64,000 bases of DNA from Methylobacterium sp. BTF04 (lineage in GTDB: Bacteria; Pseudomonadota; Alphaproteobacteria; Rhizobiales; Beijerinckiaceae): NCBI RefSeq assembly GCF_010692745.1, contig NZ_JAAHTB010000023.1, positions 1 to 64,000 of the forward strand, given 5' to 3'. Each line of letters opens with the position of its first letter. Positions within the stretch are counted from its first letter, which is position 1. The notes below the pieces were generated by a model. It made no database searches. It was not told where the DNA came from and worked only from the letters and a program-made list of their open reading frames with translations. A program made the translations under genes and the position numbers. Positions 8,763 to 17,941 of the stretch are shown here, in pieces.

Positions 8763-10051
8763 GCGGGATCCTCGGATGTGGGCTCGGGGCGATCGAGGGC
8801 AGGCAAGTCGGGTGCCGCGTTCTCTCCGGAAACCTCGGCCTCGCGCCGGAACGGCGTCAGGGTGCCGAGGACTTCGGCGGCCTCGACCACGTGGCTGCGT
8901 TCGCGCTCGAGATAATCGGCCACCGCCCGGCGCAGGGCCGGATCGGCGATATCGTGGGCCGAGTGCATCAGCACCGGCCGGTAACCGCGCGCCAGCTTGT
9001 GCTCGCCCTGCGCCCCGGCCTCGACCCGCTTGAGCCCGCGCGCGATCGCGAAATCGATGGCCTGATAGTAGCAGACCTCGAAATGCAGGAACGGGTGGTC
9101 CTCGGTACAGCCCCAGTTGCGGCCGTAGAGTGCGACGTCGCCGATGAAGTTGATCGCGCCGGCGATGATGCGGCCCTCGCGCCGCGCCATCACCAGCAGG
9201 ATGCGCTCGGGCATGCGCTCGCCGATGAGCCCGAAGAACTTGCGGTTGAGGTAGGGCCGGCCCCATTTGCGCGCGCCGGTATCCGAATAGAATTCGTAGA
9301 ACGCATCCCAATGGGCGGCCGTCAGGTCGGCGCCGGTGAGATGCTCGATGGTGATGCCGTTGGCGAGAGCGTCGCGGCGCTCGCGCCGGATGACCTTGCG
9401 CTTGCGCGAGGCCAGCGCCCCGAGAAAGTCTTCGAAGGTCGCGTAGCCGGCATTGTCCCAGTGGAATTGCTGGTCGACCCGCTGGAGGAAGCCCAGGGCT
9501 CCGGCCTGATCCCACTCACGCTCCTGCATGAAGGTGACGTGGACCGAGGACGCCTTGGTCTCGGCGCGCAGGGCTCTCAGCCCGGCGACGAGGGCGGAGG
9601 CCGCCGCGTTCACGTCCTGCCCCGGCGCGATCAGGAAGCGCGGGCCGGTGACGGGGGTGAACGGCACGCTGACCTGGAGCTTGGGATAGTAGCTGCCCCC
9701 GGCGCGTTCGTAGGCGTCGGCCCAGCCATGGTCGAAGACGTACTCGCCCTGGCTGTGCGATTTCAGGTAGCACGGCGCCACCCCGACGAGGCGGCCCTCG
9801 CGCTCCACCGCCACGTGCAGCGGCAGCCAGCCGGTCTTGCGCGAGACGCAACCGGAATCCTCCATCGCCGACAGGAAGGCGTAGGAGGTGAACGGGTTGT
9901 AGGTCTCGTCGCCCCCCGACAGGGTCTCGGGCGAGGTGGCGCAGGCATCCCAATCGGCCGCCGAAATCTGGCCGAGCCCCGCGACCGCCCGCACCTGCAG
10001 TTCCGTCACGATCTCGGCCGGAGCGCCGGGTGTTTGGCCGGATGTATCCAT
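8759..10051 (-). CDS. GNAT-superfamily protein of the DUF482 / peptidogalycan-biosynthesis-like family
   Basis: A 430-aa protein with the FemAB/GNAT-like fold known as DUF482. The fold is visible in the N-terminal acceptor-like part (ISAADWDACATSPETLSGGDETYNPFTSYAFLSAMEDSG) and the C-terminal acetyltransferase-like part (YEFYSDTGARKWGRPYLNRKFFGLIGERMPERILLVMARREGRIIAGAINFIG). The family probably transfers an acyl or aminoacyl group, but the substrate is not established. The ATG at 10051 (MDTSGQ) is chosen, since the longer frame to 10090 uses a non-ATG codon and adds residues not typical of the family. The gene is coupled by a 4-bp overlap to the M20 amidohydrolase, which hints that one makes and the other breaks a related amide bond; that link is inference. 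Confidence 0.85.
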   Translation of the reverse strand: MDTSGQTPGAPAEIVTELQVRAVAGLGQISAADWDACATSPETLSGGDETYNPFTSYAFLSAMEDSGCVSRKTGWLPLHVAVEREGRLVGVAPCYLKSHSQGEYVFDHGWADAYERAGGSYYPKLQVSVPFTPVTGPRFLIAPGQDVNAAASALVAGLRALRAETKASSVHVTFMQEREWDQAGALGFLQRVDQQFHWDNAGYATFEDFLGALASRKRKVIRRERRDALANGITIEHLTGADLTAAHWDAFYEFYSDTGARKWGRPYLNRKFFGLIGERMPERILLVMARREGRIIAGAINFIGDVALYGRNWGCTEDHPFLHFEVCYYQAIDFAIARGLKRVEAGAQGEHKLARGYRPVLMHSAHDIADPALRRAVADYLERERSHVVEAAEVLGTLTPFRREAEVSGENAAPDLPALDRPEPTSEDPA

Positions 10052-10215
10052 GACGCTCAATCTAGCTCCCGAGGGCAGGGGGGCAAGCACGGCACGACGG
10101 CCGACACCGTCGCAGTTGGGTTCGCGGTGGTCGGCGGGCCTGCCCTCGGATCGCTGCGCGCCAGCTCAGATCAAGAGCCGGCGCGGAGCGGACTTCGTCG
10201 TCGCCTAGTCCGAGA

Positions 10216-10785
10216 TCAGCTCTGCGGCAGGGTGCCGGGCCGGAGATAGGCGAACATGTGCGGAACGTAATCCGCCTTACCAAGCACGACATGATGGCTG
10301 CGCAAGATCGCACAGGCGGTAACGAGGGGAAAATAGAACTGAGCCTGCGCCCAGTCGCGCGCATATTGTTCGCCGGTCATGTCGAAGACCATACCGTTCG
10401 GAAGTGCGAGCGGAATCGCCATCTGGCCGCCGGCATCGAGGGCTTCCGGCGCGAGACCACGCAGCCGAGAAAGCGCCTCGTCGATGCGGGCGCGTGCATC
10501 CGCCATCGAACCCGGCTGGTCACCACCCTGGAATCCCTCCTTCGCCAGATCGTCCAGGCCGGCCGGCAACGGCTCACACCGGAGGCGAAACGTCGCTTCC
10601 TGCACCTGCAGACAGGCAAAACGAATTTGGGACGACAGCGGAAACATGTCGGGAGCCAGTCGCGCCGACATCAGCGCTTCGCACTCGTCGAGAGGCAACT
10701 GCTCCTGCGCTTTTTGGAGCCATCCCGACATGGCTATGAGCATCTGGGAATACGCTGGGACGAGAAAATTTGTCAGCACAATCAA
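10216..10785 (-). CDS. DUF1993 domain-containing protein
   Basis: A 189-aa cytoplasmic protein matching the DUF1993 family, a helical-bundle family related to DinB-like proteins. Recognisable segments are SQMLIAMSGWLQKAQE (N-terminus), LMSARLAPDMFPLSSQIRFACLQVQ, and YFPLVTACAILRSHHVVLGKADYVPHMF at the C-terminus, the last being the most conserved part of the family. No catalytic function is established. It is unlinked to its neighbours: about 165 bp from the gdpD unit and about 160 bp from the DUF482 gene. Its GC content looks a little lower than that of the genes either side. The start used is the first in-frame initiator before the conserved MLIAMSGWL segment; the exact start is unsure. Confidence 0.8.
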   Translation of the reverse strand: MIVLTNFLVPAYSQMLIAMSGWLQKAQEQLPLDECEALMSARLAPDMFPLSSQIRFACLQVQEATFRLRCEPLPAGLDDLAKEGFQGGDQPGSMADARARIDEALSRLRGLAPEALDAGGQMAIPLALPNGMVFDMTGEQYARDWAQAQFYFPLVTACAILRSHHVVLGKADYVPHMFAYLRPGTLPQS

Positions 10786-10952
10786 GGCTCCTCATCGGGC
10801 CCACACCTGACCGGGGTCGAACGCATTTCAGGCTGATCGCCGGGCAGCTCACTCCCTACGAATGACGGTCAGGACCTGAAAACCGTCCCTCATCGACTGC
10901 GGTGCCTGCGATCCGAAAGCAGGACAGCCGCCAGCGGTGCCGAGACACGTCC

Positions 10953-11711
10953 TCAGGGCAAAAACCCCTCGAACACCATCTGGTCGGCCTGCGCCTGCGC
11001 CAGCGCCCGCTGGTCGGGTGTGCGCACCGTCCAGGTCATCACCGGCATCCGCCCGAGCAGGCGGCACAGGTAGGGCGGGGCCGATTGCAGGTCGTCCACC
11101 CGCCAGGACAGAAAGTCCGGCCGGCTCTCGGAGAGATGGAGCAGGTTGGAAAGCGAGCGGCGCTGGGTTTCGGTCATCAGCGCGTAGCTCGGGTCGTCCT
11201 GGCGGGTCTCCCCGACGAGGCCGCGCGGCGTTCCGGGGGCGAGGTCGTGCAGGGCGGCGACGAGGCCCGGATCGAAGGATTTCAGCGCCACCGGGCCGTC
11301 ATAGGCGGAGACGATCGCGGCGACGCGCCGGGTCAGGGCGAGGTCGCCGGAAAAGCGCGATTTGATCTCGACGATCAGCGGCGTGCGCCCGGCGATCGTC
11401 GCGAGGAACGCCGGCAGGGTCGGAATCCGCTCCTGCGTGCCGGCGACCGCGAGCCCGGACAGAGCGGCGGCCGACAGCGCGGAGACCTTGGCCTCCGCCG
11501 CGGTCAGGCGCCCGAGCGCCTCGTCGTGAAACACCATCGCCTCGCCATCGGCGCTGATCTGGACGTCGCATTCGATGGCGTAGCCGGCCCGGATCGCGGC
11601 CTCCGCCGCCGCCATCGTATTCTCGGGCACGCCGACCGTCCGGTCGTGCAGGCCGCGATGGGCGATCGGCCGGGCGGTGAGCCAGGGGGGCGTGGTCGCG
11701 GTGCCGGTCAT
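10953..11711 (-). CDS. Glycerophosphodiester phosphodiesterase family protein
   Basis: GDPD-type TIM-barrel phosphodiesterase (252 aa) that hydrolyses glycerophosphodiesters to glycerol-3-phosphate and an alcohol. The hallmark residues are visible: RPIAHRGLHD (catalytic His-Arg, about residues 16-20), VPENT (metal Glu), AIECDVQISADGEAMVFHDE (acidic metal ligands and second catalytic His) and LIVEIKSRF (Glu-x-Lys). It has no signal peptide and is therefore probably cytoplasmic. ATG 11711 overlaps the stop of the upstream NHL-repeat gene (ATGA), so the pair forms a coupled operon. The substrate head group is not determined by sequence. Confidence 0.88.
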   Translation of the reverse strand: MTGTATTPPWLTARPIAHRGLHDRTVGVPENTMAAAEAAIRAGYAIECDVQISADGEAMVFHDEALGRLTAAEAKVSALSAAALSGLAVAGTQERIPTLPAFLATIAGRTPLIVEIKSRFSGDLALTRRVAAIVSAYDGPVALKSFDPGLVAALHDLAPGTPRGLVGETRQDDPSYALMTETQRRSLSNLLHLSESRPDFLSWRVDDLQSAPPYLCRLLGRMPVMTWTVRTPDQRALAQAQADQMVFEGFLP

Positions 11712-12871
11712 CGGGGGGCGGTGCCGTCGCTGGGGGCACGCTTGCGCAGCACCATGTCGCCCCGCAACAGAAACTTCTGCGCCCGCTTTCCGGTATCGAC
11801 CTCGGTGGTGAAGACGCTGCCGTGGGAATCGACCGCGAGGTTGTGGACCCAGTGGAAATCCCCGGCCATGCGGCCGTTGCGGCCGAAGGCGCCCACCGTT
11901 TGTCCGGTCTCGCGCAGGAGCGTGCGCACCTCGTTGTTGGCGCCGTCGGCGTTGAGGAGGTAGGTCTGCGCCGCGTCGGGCCAGAGGGCGAGTTCCCAGA
12001 CCGAGCCGTTGGCGCGGGTGGCCGCCTCGACGAGGAACTCCTTCACGAAGCGGCCGTCCTTGTGGAACACCTGGATGCGATCGTTGGCGCGGTCGCAGAC
12101 ATAGACCAGCCCGTCGCGGGCGATCTTCACGCAATGGACCGGGTTCGAGAACTGACGCGCCGGTGCGGCGGCCGGGTCGTAGGGCGGCAGCTTTTCGTCG
12201 GTGGGCGGCTCGCCATAGGCGCCCCAATGGCGCTTGTAGGCACCGGTCTGCATGTCGAAGACGATGATGCGGTGGTTGTAATAGCCGTCGGCGACGTAGA
12301 CCTCGCGGGCCTCTGCATCGAAGTCGACATTGGCGGGGCGTCCGAGGCGGGTGAGATCGCTCGAATTCGTCTGCGCCCCGGACTTGCCGATCTGCAGGAC
12401 GAAGCGGCCGTCGGCGGTGAATTTCAGGAGCTGGCCGTCATTGGGACCGTTGCCGGCGATCCAGACGAAGCCCTGCGGATCGATCTGGATGCCGTGCTCG
12501 TTCTCGGGCCAGTCGTAGCCGTCGCCAGCCCCGCCCCAGCTCCGCAGCAGCGTCCCGTCCTGGGCGAATTCGAGCACAGGGGGCGCCGGCCGGCAGCATT
12601 TGGTGCGCGGCGGGTCGAGGCTCGCCGCCTTCTCGTCGTCGGTGAGGGTACGCGGCCGCTGCAGAACCCAGACGTGGTCCTGCGCATCCACGGCCACGCC
12701 GGAGGCCTGGCCCATGATCCAGTCGTTGGGCAGCGGTTTCGGCCAGGATGGATCGACCTGGAAGCGCGGGATCTCGCTGGAGATACCGGGCGGCTTCGGG
12801 TCGTCGCCGGCGGCGTGAGCGAGAATCGGGATGCCCAGGACCAGAAGTCCGACGAGAACGGTTCCGCGCAT
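11708..12871 (-). CDS. Secreted NHL-repeat beta-propeller protein
   Basis: A 387-aa exported protein: a Sec signal peptide (MRGTVLVGLLVLGIPILAHAAG, cut after AHA) is followed by a six-bladed NHL/peptidyl-alpha-hydroxyglycine lyase-like propeller. Repeat cores are visible as GVAVDAQDHVWVLQR, GIQIDPQGFVWIAGNG, NVDFDAEAREVYVADGYYNHRIIVFD, CVKIARDGLVYVCDRANDRIQVF and NLAVDSHGSVFTTEV. The propeller similarity is clear, but enzymatic activity is not established. ATG 12871 is chosen over the upstream frame start at 12907 because it is preceded by GGAGG and begins the signal peptide directly. It is co-transcribed and coupled with the downstream GDPD gene. Confidence 0.83.
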   Translation of the reverse strand: MRGTVLVGLLVLGIPILAHAAGDDPKPPGISSEIPRFQVDPSWPKPLPNDWIMGQASGVAVDAQDHVWVLQRPRTLTDDEKAASLDPPRTKCCRPAPPVLEFAQDGTLLRSWGGAGDGYDWPENEHGIQIDPQGFVWIAGNGPNDGQLLKFTADGRFVLQIGKSGAQTNSSDLTRLGRPANVDFDAEAREVYVADGYYNHRIIVFDMQTGAYKRHWGAYGEPPTDEKLPPYDPAAAPARQFSNPVHCVKIARDGLVYVCDRANDRIQVFHKDGRFVKEFLVEAATRANGSVWELALWPDAAQTYLLNADGANNEVRTLLRETGQTVGAFGRNGRMAGDFHWVHNLAVDSHGSVFTTEVDTGKRAQKFLLRGDMVLRKRAPSDGTAPR

Positions 12872-12975
12872 GCATCCTCCCGGTGACGTCTGTCGCGCCT
12901 CGGGCAAGGCTACAGGGTTTTTAGGGAAGGCGGACCCGGCGCGGATGCGGAAAACACCGCCATCGCAAACAAAAC

Positions 12976-13003
12976 AGCCGGTTCCGTCGCGACGGAACCG
13001 GCT
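12976..13003 (-). terminator. Intrinsic terminator downstream of ridA
   Basis: A perfect 28-nt inverted repeat (arms AGCCGGTTCCGTCG, 12976-12989 and 12990-13003). On the minus strand it is followed by the T-rich stretch TGTTTTGTTTG. It lies 28 bp past the ridA stop and before the NHL gene, so it should end ridA transcription and insulate the next operon. Confidence 0.8.
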
Positions 13004-13031
13004 CCCGAATCGGCAGCGGACGCGGCGCGCG

Positions 13032-13505
13032 CTACTTGACCTCGAACATCGCCTCGACCTCGACCGCCGCGTCGAGGGGCAGTTCGGCGACGCCGACGGT
13101 GGAGCGGGCGTGGCGGCCCTTGTCGCCGAGGATCTCGACCATGAAGTCGGAGGCGCCGTTCATGATGCCGGCGAGGCCGGCGAAGCTCGGCACCGCATTG
13201 ATGAAGCCGCCGAGCCGCACGCATTGCACGACGCCGTGGTCGAGATCGCCCACCGCTGCCTGCATCTGCGCCAGCACGTTGAGGGCGCAGAGACGCGCGG
13301 CGGCGATCCCGTCCTCCACCGAGACGTCGGCACCGAGTTTGCCCTTGTGGGCATCGGCCAGCTTGCCATCGAGGCCGAAGCAGATCTGGCCCGAGATCAC
13401 CACCAAGTTGCCGGTGCGCACGAACGGCACGTAGTTCGCGACAGGAGCGGCCGCCTTCGGCAGGGTGAGGCCCAGGGCTTCGAGGCGTTCCTTGACCGTG
13501 CTCAT
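13032..13505 (-). CDS. RidA family protein (YjgH-like)
   Basis: A 157-aa member of the YjgF/YER057c/UK114 (RidA) family, which hydrolyses reactive enamine/imine intermediates made by PLP-dependent enzymes. Landmarks are YVPFVRTGNLVVISGQICFGLDGKL, LCALNVLAQMQAAVGDLDHGVVQCVRLGGFINAVPSF and GRHARSTVGVAELPLDAAVEVEAMFEV. The Arg in HARSTVGVAELP corresponds to the carboxylate-binding Arg of active RidA proteins. The length and the extra N-terminal segment (MSTVKERLEALGLTLPKAAAPVANY) fit the YjgH-like subfamily rather than classical RidA. It is divergent from argD, a PLP enzyme, but a functional connection is only suggestive. Confidence 0.88.
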   Translation of the reverse strand: MSTVKERLEALGLTLPKAAAPVANYVPFVRTGNLVVISGQICFGLDGKLADAHKGKLGADVSVEDGIAAARLCALNVLAQMQAAVGDLDHGVVQCVRLGGFINAVPSFAGLAGIMNGASDFMVEILGDKGRHARSTVGVAELPLDAAVEVEAMFEVK

Positions 13506-13677
13506 CGGTAGATCCTGTCAAATGCAATCGGCGATGCCGCGGCTCTGAGCACTTCCGCGCGCGGGGCGCAAGGCATTGTCCAGCGGTCCCGGAAAACAGC
13601 CTAATCTGAAGGCATGTCAGGGATGTGAACCTGTCCTGTCATTGACAGAATTGGGCTTTTCTCTAGTAATCGCGCCC

Positions 13678-13701
13678 GTGCCGCCCCCTCCGAGGCGGCA
13701 C
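13678..13701 (+). promoter_or_regulatory. Stem-loop in the argD leader (attenuator or terminator-like)
   Basis: An inverted repeat GTGCCGCC (13678-13685) / GGCGGCAC (13694-13701) with an 8-nt loop, followed by TTTCATTT. It lies 55 bp before the argD GTG and reads in the argD direction. It could be an attenuator for arg expression or a terminator for transcripts entering from the left. No leader peptide rich in arginine codons was noticed. Confidence 0.4.
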
Positions 13702-13756
13702 TTTCATTTGGTACGGTCGCGGTCTCGCGTGCCCGTCGAGACACGGAGTCGGGATC

Positions 13757-14950
13757 GTGACATCCGCCCTTCTGCCGAACTATGCCCGGGCTCCCATCGC
13801 CTTCGAGCGCGGTGAGGGCGCATGGCTCGTAGCGCGCGGCGGCGAGCGATACCTCGATTTCGGGGCCGGCATCGCGGTGAATGCGCTGGGTCACGCCCAC
13901 CCGCACCTGGTGGAAGCCCTGACGACCCAGGCGCAGAAACTCTGGCACACCTCGAACCTGTTCGAGATTCCCGACGGCGAGCGGCTGGGCCGGCGCCTCG
14001 TCGACGCGACCTTCGCGGACGTGGCCTTCTTCGCCAATTCGGGGGCCGAGGCCAACGAGGCCGCGATCAAGATGGCGCGGAAATACCATGCGGTGGCCGG
14101 GCACCCGGAGCGTTTCCGGATCATCACCTTCGAGGGCGCGTTCCACGGACGCACGCTGGCGACCATCGCGGCCGGCGGCCAGCAGAAGTACATCGAGGGC
14201 TTCGGCCCGAAGGTGGACGGATTCGACCAGGTCCCGACCGGCGACTTTCCCGCTCTCGAGGCCGCTATCGGCCCCGAGACCGCGGCGCTGATGATCGAGC
14301 CGATCCAGGGCGAGGGCGGCGTGCGGGTGATCCCACACCAGGACCTGCACCGCCTGCGTGCGCTCTGTGACGCGCACGGCCTGCTCCTGATCATGGACGA
14401 GGTCCAGACCGGCGTCGGGCGCACGGGCAAGTTCTTCGCGCATGAATGGTCGGGCGTGACGCCCGACATCATGAGCGTGGCCAAGGGCATCGGTGGCGGC
14501 TTTCCGCTGGGCGTCTGCCTCGCCACCGCCGAGGCCGCCCGCGGCATGACCGCCGGCACCCACGGCACCACCTTCGGCGGCAACCCGCTCGCCATGGCGG
14601 TGGGCAACGCCGTGCTCGACGTGGTGCTGGCCGACGGCTTCCTCGACCACGTGGCGCAGATGGGCCTGCTGCTGAAGCAGCGCCTCGCCGCCGTGATGGA
14701 CCGCCACCCCGGCATCATCACCGAGATTCGCGGCGATGGGCTGATGCTCGGCCTGAAGCTCGCCGTGCCCAACACCAGCTTCGCGGCCGCGGCACGCGAA
14801 GCGCATCTGCTCGTGATCCCGGCCGGCGACAACGTGGTCCGGCTGCTGCCACCCCTCATCGTCACCGCGGCGGACGTGGCCGAGGCCGCCGCACGCCTCG
14901 ACCAGACGGCGGCCAGCCTCGAGACCCACGCGAGCGGGGCGGCGGCGTGA
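13757..14950 (+). CDS. argD: Acetylornithine transaminase
   Basis: PLP-dependent class III aminotransferase (397 aa) converting N-acetylglutamate 5-semialdehyde and glutamate to N-acetylornithine and 2-oxoglutarate in arginine biosynthesis. Conserved blocks: [18 protein letters not shown] (about residue 35), [19 protein letters not shown] (phosphate binding), [35 protein letters not shown] (the Asp that pairs with the PLP ring) and [17 protein letters not shown] (Schiff-base Lys). It starts with GTG at 13757. Its stop overlaps the argF ATG (ATGA), so argD-argF are translationally coupled, and the context supports the arginine assignment over other ArgD-like transaminases. Confidence 0.96.
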   Translation: MTSALLPNYARAPIAFERGEGAWLVARGGERYLDFGAGIAVNALGHAHPHLVEALTTQAQKLWHTSNLFEIPDGERLGRRLVDATFADVAFFANSGAEANEAAIKMARKYHAVAGHPERFRIITFEGAFHGRTLATIAAGGQQKYIEGFGPKVDGFDQVPTGDFPALEAAIGPETAALMIEPIQGEGGVRVIPHQDLHRLRALCDAHGLLLIMDEVQTGVGRTGKFFAHEWSGVTPDIMSVAKGIGGGFPLGVCLATAEAARGMTAGTHGTTFGGNPLAMAVGNAVLDVVLADGFLDHVAQMGLLLKQRLAAVMDRHPGIITEIRGDGLMLGLKLAVPNTSFAAAAREAHLLVIPAGDNVVRLLPPLIVTAADVAEAAARLDQTAASLETHASGAAA

Positions 14951-15960
14951 TGGCCGGCCCCGACACGACCGCCTCCAAAACGAACCGTCAGACGAAGAAC
15001 GGATCCATGACCGCGACGCAGAACGGGACCGGACACGGAACCCGCCATTTCCTCGACCTGAAGGACTTTTCGCCCGAGCAGTTGCGGACGGTTCTCGACG
15101 CCGCCGCCGCGATCAAGGCCCACCGCCGCAAGGGCGAACGCGCGGCCGAGCGTCCGCTCGTCGGCAAGACCCTGGCGATGGTGTTCGACCGGCCGTCCAC
15201 CCGCACCCGGGTCTCGTTCGACGTGGCCATGCGCGAACTCGGGGGCGAGACCCTGATGCTCACCGGCAGCGAGATGCAGCTTGGCCGCGGCGAGACCGTG
15301 GCCGACACCGCCCGCGTGCTGTCGCGCTATGTCGACGCGGTGATGATCCGCATCCTCGACCACGATCTGATGCTGGAACTCGCGCATTATGCCGAGGTGC
15401 CGGTGATCAATGCGCTCACCAAGGTCTCGCACCCGTGCCAGATCATGGCGGACGTGCTGACGTTCGAGGAGCACCGCGGGCCGATCAAGGGCCGCACCAT
15501 CGCCTGGTCGGGGGATGCCAACAACGTGCTGGCGTCGTGGGCGCACGCCGCCGCGCGGTTCGACTTCACTCTGAACATCGCCGCGCCGCCGGAATTGGCG
15601 ACACCGCCGGCCCTGCTCGCCTGGGCCAAGGACCAGGGCGCCACCATCAACGTCACCACCGACCCTTACGAGGCGGTGGATGGTGCCGATGCGGTGGTGA
15701 CCGATTGCTGGGTCTCCATGGGCGACGAGGACGACACCCACCGCCACAATCTGCTCTCGCCCTATCGGGTCGATGCCAAGCTGATGGCGGCGGCGGACAA
15801 GGACGCGATCTTCATGCACTGCCTGCCGGCCCATCGCGGCGAGGAAGTCACCGCCGACGTCATCGACGGCCCGCAATCGGTGATCTTCGACGAGGCCGAG
15901 AACCGCCTGCATGCGCAGAAGGGGATTCTGGCGTGGTGCCTCGGGGCGAACGGGCTTTAG
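14950..15960 (+). CDS. argF: Ornithine carbamoyltransferase
   Basis: Transfers the carbamoyl group of carbamoyl phosphate to ornithine, giving citrulline. Motifs: [16 protein letters not shown] (carbamoyl-phosphate STRTR loop), [39 protein letters not shown] (HPxQ), and [11 protein letters not shown] (ornithine-side HCLP). The product is 336 aa if begun at the ATG overlapping argD, or 317 aa if begun at ATG 15007 (MTATQNG). The polar 19-residue extension is not part of the fold, so the second start is possible. It is the second gene of the argD-argF-hslO strand; hslO lies 285 bp downstream and may have its own promoter. Confidence 0.96.
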   Translation: MAGPDTTASKTNRQTKNGSMTATQNGTGHGTRHFLDLKDFSPEQLRTVLDAAAAIKAHRRKGERAAERPLVGKTLAMVFDRPSTRTRVSFDVAMRELGGETLMLTGSEMQLGRGETVADTARVLSRYVDAVMIRILDHDLMLELAHYAEVPVINALTKVSHPCQIMADVLTFEEHRGPIKGRTIAWSGDANNVLASWAHAAARFDFTLNIAAPPELATPPALLAWAKDQGATINVTTDPYEAVDGADAVVTDCWVSMGDEDDTHRHNLLSPYRVDAKLMAAADKDAIFMHCLPAHRGEEVTADVIDGPQSVIFDEAENRLHAQKGILAWCLGANGL

Positions 15961-16245
15961 CCCCGGTCGCGTGCGCGGCCTCCACGTCCTATATGGGCGG
16001 AAGCCGGTCGGGCGGTCGTCCAGAGGCGTGAGTTCATCCCCACGGCGTTGAACTCAGGCCGACACGTCGGGACGATCGTCGAACGCACCGCGATGAAAGA
16101 CATATCAACCCCGTTGGTCCGGGGGTCCGAAGGCGAGCCCAGCATCCAGGAACACAGGTCGCGACGGCTGCAGCGCGAGGCGTGGTTCCGGATTGCGGGT
16201 TCTGCTGCGCGACCTCGGACTGACCTGGAGGGTATCGGAGACGCC

Positions 16246-17256
16246 ATGACCGCTGGACACGACACGCCTTCGCAGATTTCCGCCATCGACGGCGACGACG
16301 ATGTGGTGCTGCCCTTCGCCGTGGAAGCCCTCGACGTGCGCGGCCGGGTGGTGCGCCTCGGCCCGTCCGTGGACACCATCCTGCGCCGACACGGCTACCC
16401 GGACCCGGTGGCGCGGCTGCTCGGGGAGGCGGCGGCGCTCACGGTGCTGCTCGGCTCGTCGTTGAAGTTCGAGGGCCGGTTCCAGCTCCAGACCAAGACC
16501 GACGGCCCGGTGGAGATGATCGTCGTCGATTTCGAGGCCCCCGACCGATTGCGCGCCACGGCGCGCTTCGACGCGGATCGCGTCCAGGCGCTGGGAAGCA
16601 CGCCTCTGAAGAGCCACGACCTGATCGGGCAGGGGCACCTCGCCATGACCATCGACCAGGGGCCGCAGAGCAGCCGCTACCAGGGCGTGGTCGCGCTGGA
16701 GGGACAGAGCCTGGAGGAGGCGGCCCACCAGTATTTCCGCCAGTCCGAGCAGATTCCGACGCAGGTCCGCCTCGCGGTGGCGGAGGAATTCGCGAACGGC
16801 AGCACCACCTACCGGGCCGGCGGCCTCCTGGTGCAGTTCCTGCCGCAATCCATCGATCGGGCGCGGCTCGCCGACCTGCCGCCCGGCGACATCCCCGAGG
16901 GCCACGCCCATTTCGACGCGCAGGGCGTGGCCGAGGACGATGCCTGGGTCGAGGCGCGCAGTCTCGTCTCCACCATCGAGGACCACGAACTCGTGGATCC
17001 GGCGGTCTCCTCCGAGCGCCTGCTCTACCGCCTGTTCCACGAGCGCGGGGTGCGGGTGTTCGAGGCCCAGGCGGTGCGCGAGCAATGCCGCTGTTCGCCC
17101 GAGCGGGTGATGGCGATGATCGTCTCGTTCTCGCCCCAGGAGCGCAGGGACATGGTCGCCGATGACGGCCGCATCGGCATCACCTGCGAGTTCTGCTCGC
17201 GCCGTTACGACCTCGACCCGGCGGCGGTGGAGACGCAGGTGACAGCGCAGGGCTGA
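16246..17256 (+). CDS. hslO: Hsp33 redox-regulated holdase chaperone
   Basis: Cytoplasmic ATP-independent holdase activated by oxidative unfolding. The C-terminal zinc switch is intact: CRC (in EQCRCSPERV) and CEFC (in GITCEFCSRRYD), the C-x-C plus C-x2-C arrangement that releases zinc on oxidation. The N-terminal substrate-binding domain shows VVRLGPSVDTILRRHGYPDPVARLLGEAAALTVLLGSSLKFEGRFQLQTKTDGPV and, later, QSIDRARLAD. ATG 16246, preceded by GGAG at a good distance, is chosen. An upstream frame to 16048 is open but its residues look non-coding. The length is 336 aa. The argF-hslO order may be fortuitous; the gene converges with the SpeG-like gene. Confidence 0.94.
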   Translation: MTAGHDTPSQISAIDGDDDVVLPFAVEALDVRGRVVRLGPSVDTILRRHGYPDPVARLLGEAAALTVLLGSSLKFEGRFQLQTKTDGPVEMIVVDFEAPDRLRATARFDADRVQALGSTPLKSHDLIGQGHLAMTIDQGPQSSRYQGVVALEGQSLEEAAHQYFRQSEQIPTQVRLAVAEEFANGSTTYRAGGLLVQFLPQSIDRARLADLPPGDIPEGHAHFDAQGVAEDDAWVEARSLVSTIEDHELVDPAVSSERLLYRLFHERGVRVFEAQAVREQCRCSPERVMAMIVSFSPQERRDMVADDGRIGITCEFCSRRYDLDPAAVETQVTAQG

Positions 17257-17270
17257 GCCTCGGAGTAACC

Positions 17271-17290
17271 CTCCCCCCTCTGCGGGGGAG
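17271..17290. repeat. C-rich/G-rich intergenic hairpin between convergent genes
   Basis: CTCCCCC (17271-17277) and GGGGGAG (17284-17290) around a 6-nt loop, in the 100 bp between the convergent hslO and SpeG-like genes. There is no T-run on either side. It resembles the low-complexity palindromic repeats often dispersed in genomes of this group; another sits at 28100-28117. It could act as a bidirectional mRNA 3'-end structure. Confidence 0.45.
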
Positions 17291-17356
17291 GATGGTCGCG
17301 CAGTGACCGGGAGAGGGGCAGCACCCCATCCCAAGGAGGACAAAGGGCCGGACGCC

Positions 17357-17941
17357 TCACGCCTTCAGTACCGGCTCCGCGATCTCGCCGCTGCCGCGCC
17401 GGGCGAGATAGGCCGGCTGGAACAGGCACATCCGCACCGCGTCGCGATATTTGCCGTTCACGAAGAACTCGTCCTTGAGGATACCCTCGGGCTGGAAACC
17501 GCAGCGCTCGTAGATGCGCACGGCCCGGGCGTTGTCCTTGTCCACATGCAGGTAGAGCTTGTGGATGTTGAGCACGCTGAAGGCGTAATCCATGGCGATG
17601 CGGGTGGCGCGCGGAGCGTAGCCCTGGCCCTGGAAGGCCGGATGGATCGCGATCTGGAACTCGCAGCGGCGATGCAGGTGGTTGATCTCCACGAGCTCCA
17701 CCAGGCCGGCGGGCTCGCCGTCCGAATTGGCGATGATGAAGCGCCGCTCGGTCTGGTTGTGGATGTTGCGCTCGTAGAGCTGTGCCAGTTCGGCGAAGGA
17801 CTCGTAGGCCTCCTCGAACCAGTAGCGCATGATGCTGTCGTTGTTGTTGAGCTGATGCACGAACATCAGGTCTTCGCGCTCGAGCGGCCGGAGCTTGACC
17901 GGGCCGTCGGCGGCGATGGTGCGGGCGGTGACGGTTCTCAT
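17357..17941 (-). CDS. SpeG-like spermidine/polyamine N-acetyltransferase (GNAT)
   Basis: A 194-aa GNAT acetyltransferase close to spermidine N1-acetyltransferase. Features: [38 protein letters not shown] (polyamine-site helices), [27 protein letters not shown] (acetyl-CoA pyrophosphate loop, Q-G-x-G-Y/A) and [36 protein letters not shown] (C-terminal CoA site). It should acetylate spermidine or a related polyamine with acetyl-CoA. ATG 17941 overlaps the argE stop (ATGA), so it is coupled to argE. Pairing ornithine production with polyamine acetylation is metabolically sensible because ornithine feeds putrescine. Confidence 0.83.
   Translation of the reverse strand: MRTVTARTIAADGPVKLRPLEREDLMFVHQLNNNDSIMRYWFEEAYESFAELAQLYERNIHNQTERRFIIANSDGEPAGLVELVEINHLHRRCEFQIAIHPAFQGQGYAPRATRIAMDYAFSVLNIHKLYLHVDKDNARAVRIYERCGFQPEGILKDEFFVNGKYRDAVRMCLFQPAYLARRGSGEIAEPVLKA

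Noticed and set aside
16048..16245. An N-terminal extension of hslO starting at 16048
   Set aside because: Residues before 16246 show no similarity to Hsp33, and a ribosome binding site sits before the ATG at 16246.
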